Part shown: positions 62,626 to 64,000 of the stretch, piece after piece
Position numbering within the stretch: the stretch's first letter is position 1
How the letters are laid out: each line of letters opens with the position of its first letter
Assembly (NCBI GenBank): GCA_964343805.1
Contig: CAYFLR010000007.1
Location: 62,001-126,000 of the forward strand
Length of the DNA: 64,000 nucleotides
Reading direction: 5' to 3'
Origin: CAYFLR01 sp964343805
Lineage (GTDB): Bacteria; Bdellovibrionota_B; Oligoflexia; CAYFLR01
Made by a program: the position numbers and the translations under genes
Notes under the pieces: model-generated
Database searches by the model: none
What the model was told of the DNA's origin: nothing
Seen by the model: the letters and a program-made list of their open reading frames with translations, nothing else

Positions 62626-64000
62626 TGTTAATTTTTAGAGCTTGCTGCTGATAGTTTAGGAGGATTTGGTTGGTCCTATTTTGTTGGTTGTAAAGGGATA
62701 AGGCCTTTTCTAACTCTACTTCATTACTTTGATTACCAACCCTTGGGCCGGTTTCCATAAAAAGTTTCACAGCCATTAAGGCGATTCCTCCGTTTATTTT
62801 AAATAGTTTATTAAAATCAGTTTGATTAATCAAACTGAAAGAGTGTGATTTTCCATTCACTTCTTTTAAGGTGACTTCTACAGTAGAAAAATCACTATGA
62901 ATTAAGATCTCAAATGAGTCTTGATAGGTTATACCCTGCTTTTTAATCTGAATCGGCTGGTGATAAGCATCCCTCATTTTATATGTAAAAGAGATAGAGC
63001 CATCTGCATGGAACACGGCAGGGAGTAAGTTTTCAGGTAAGAATTGGGTGAGTAAGAATTCCGATTGGCCACTGGCTTCTTTTAGTATTCTTAGCCTTTT
63101 CCCTTCCTCAGATAAAAGGTTGAGAAATGGAAAAAAGTTAAATACATCGTTTCTAATCCTTTCAGGTCTTAACATAAGCTGTAAATGGCTGCGAGCATGA
63201 TTTCCTTTACCGAAGATACCTCCTTCTCCATGGAGCTCCTCGACTCGGTCTATATTCACGTATAATAAGGTTCCCTGTCTTATAAAGTGTTTTTCTCGAT
63301 CATGATTCATCTTTTGATAGTAATCTGCATCCACTGAAATTGCCTTTTTAATAAACTCACTGTTTGACAGGAAGACCACTCTTTCCATTCCAATATGATT
63401 GATGTTTGCCTTTTCTATATATTCCATAAAAAGAGCCACTTTGTCTCCCTGTTCAACCGGGATCAATTTGGCATCATAGATGAGTTCGCCGAGGTGATAG
63501 TTACTTAGGTCTTCTAAAAGGTAATCCGATATCTGAATAAGAGCCGAACCCTGTTTGCTATGAAACCTGGAAAATCCAATAAACTCAACCAGTGCTCTTA
63601 AATCTCTGGCGTGCTCAATATAAAGTAAGCGATTATGAAACTGCTCTTTAGTAAGATAGTGCTTCATATAGAATAAGAGTTTTTCTAACCCTTTCTCTGC
63701 CTTGTCTGTTAAAGGAAGGGTCTTATCCTCAATAACCACCCTTAAACCAAAACCATCATCATTTAACTCTTCCAATAAATTTTTCACTGCTTTTGATTGA
63801 ATTTGCGAAACGATAATGGCGGTGGCACTTTTACTTGTCTGTTGATAGAGATCGGGAAGAGGGGCTGTAATGTCACTTATTGTCAAAATTCCGGTGCTCG
63901 GATCAAACGTATTTTCTCCCATTTTACTAAATCCAACTCCTTTTTCCCCATACAAGGAGGCGAAGTTAATAGCTCGGAAATTGAGATTAAAATCGGATTC
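62612..64000 (-). CDS. Hypothetical protein, 5' end outside the window
   Basis: The frame remains open through the right edge, and the only early start in frame is a TTG at 63955 with no ribosome-binding site, so the true start is beyond the window. No family is recognised. The readable 460 or so residues begin with a beta-like part (GENTFDPSTGILTISDI), then a mixed alpha/beta region (SKSATAIIVSQIQSKAVKNL), and many short hydrophobic segments, with no signal peptide visible. It overlaps the MTH938-like gene by 14 bp and is probably the first or an early gene of that operon. Confidence 0.65.
   Translation of the reverse strand, partial: ESDFNLNFRAINFASLYGEKGVGFSKMGENTFDPSTGILTISDITAPLPDLYQQTSKSATAIIVSQIQSKAVKNLLEELNDDGFGLRVVIEDKTLPLTDKAEKGLEKLLFYMKHYLTKEQFHNRLLYIEHARDLRALVEFIGFSRFHSKQGSALIQISDYLLEDLSNYHLGELIYDAKLIPVEQGDKVALFMEYIEKANINHIGMERVVFLSNSEFIKKAISVDADYYQKMNHDREKHFIRQGTLLYVNIDRVEELHGEGGIFGKGNHARSHLQLMLRPERIRNDVFNFFPFLNLLSEEGKRLRILKEASGQSEFLLTQFLPENLLPAVFHADGSISFTYKMRDAYHQPIQIKKQGITYQDSFEILIHSDFSTVEVTLKEVNGKSHSFSLINQTDFNKLFKINGGIALMAVKLFMETGPRVGNQSNEVELEKALSLYNQQNRTNQILLNYQQQALKINNGNK

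Overview
The window is chromosomal DNA of moderate-to-low GC from a Gram-negative bacterium. It is scaffolded, with N gaps at 680-689, 5376-5385, 5725-5753, 10237-10246, 27561-27655 and 52698-52719, so several genes change frame across a gap of unknown true length. Many predicted lipoproteins and secreted proteases, a crowd of multi-domain histidine kinases, a chemoreceptor, LexA, and large Calx-beta/FG-GAP surface proteins fit a delta-like or Bdellovibrionota-type free-living or predatory bacterium. That placement is an inference; no rRNA or tRNA was seen to test it.

Layout. 1-5138: an edge-truncated hypothetical locus, an exported TPR/beta-rich putative outer-membrane protein and a subtilisin-like lipoprotein protease. 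5184-5836: lexA and its terminator. 5963-10229: two coupled histidine-kinase genes. 10230-12194: lipoprotein with an HExxH metalloprotease motif. 12432-14543: pterin/RNA-modification operon (folX, a FolK-RsmJ fusion, a DUF309 protein). 14642-19904: a hybrid kinase interrupted by one TGA, then a frameshifted amidohydrolase. 19992-27145: malQ, a YiiX-like lipoprotein pair, mutY, an exported protein and a lone receiver. 27411-33776: a giant lipoprotein with a 12-bp tandem repeat and a receiver/STAS-like protein. 33777-35601: selD and a TSUP permease. 35751-42411: two kinases, an acetyltransferase, a dehydrogenase and a lipoprotein. 42513-45248: YqeY, an isochorismatase-like hydrolase, then a scar of gene remnants next to a REP-type transposase. 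45337-51939: clan GH-A lipoprotein, papain-like protease, Calx-beta/FG-GAP lipoprotein. 52112-54883: DUF805 protein and a glycine-betaine-type ABC importer. 55060-60583: matrixin-like lipoprotein, GT-B-like exported protein, a periplasmic Cache protein and a chemoreceptor. 60580-64000: zinc-ribbon protein, phosphatase, MTH938-like protein and an edge-truncated gene.

The strongest observation is selD (34558-35601, minus). Read from a good ribosome-binding site and promoter, codon 17 is an in-frame UGA exactly where E. coli SelD has catalytic Cys17. It is followed 15 nt later by a perfect 6-bp hairpin whose apical AGGTCT matches the bacterial SECIS of E. coli fdhF. The gene therefore very probably encodes a selenocysteine-containing selenophosphate synthetase, and the cell should have SelA, SelB and tRNA-Sec elsewhere. 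A simple gene call starts after the UGA and loses the active site. The TSUP permease overlaps the end of selD and is a candidate selenium or sulfur oxyanion transporter.

Other points of note are the fusion of an HPPK-like domain to an RsmJ-like methyltransferase behind folX, the two adjacent broken genes at 14642-19904, the tandem repeat whose reading frame cannot be settled because it abuts a gap, and the apparent lack of a normal start codon for the zinc-ribbon gene at 60580-61041.
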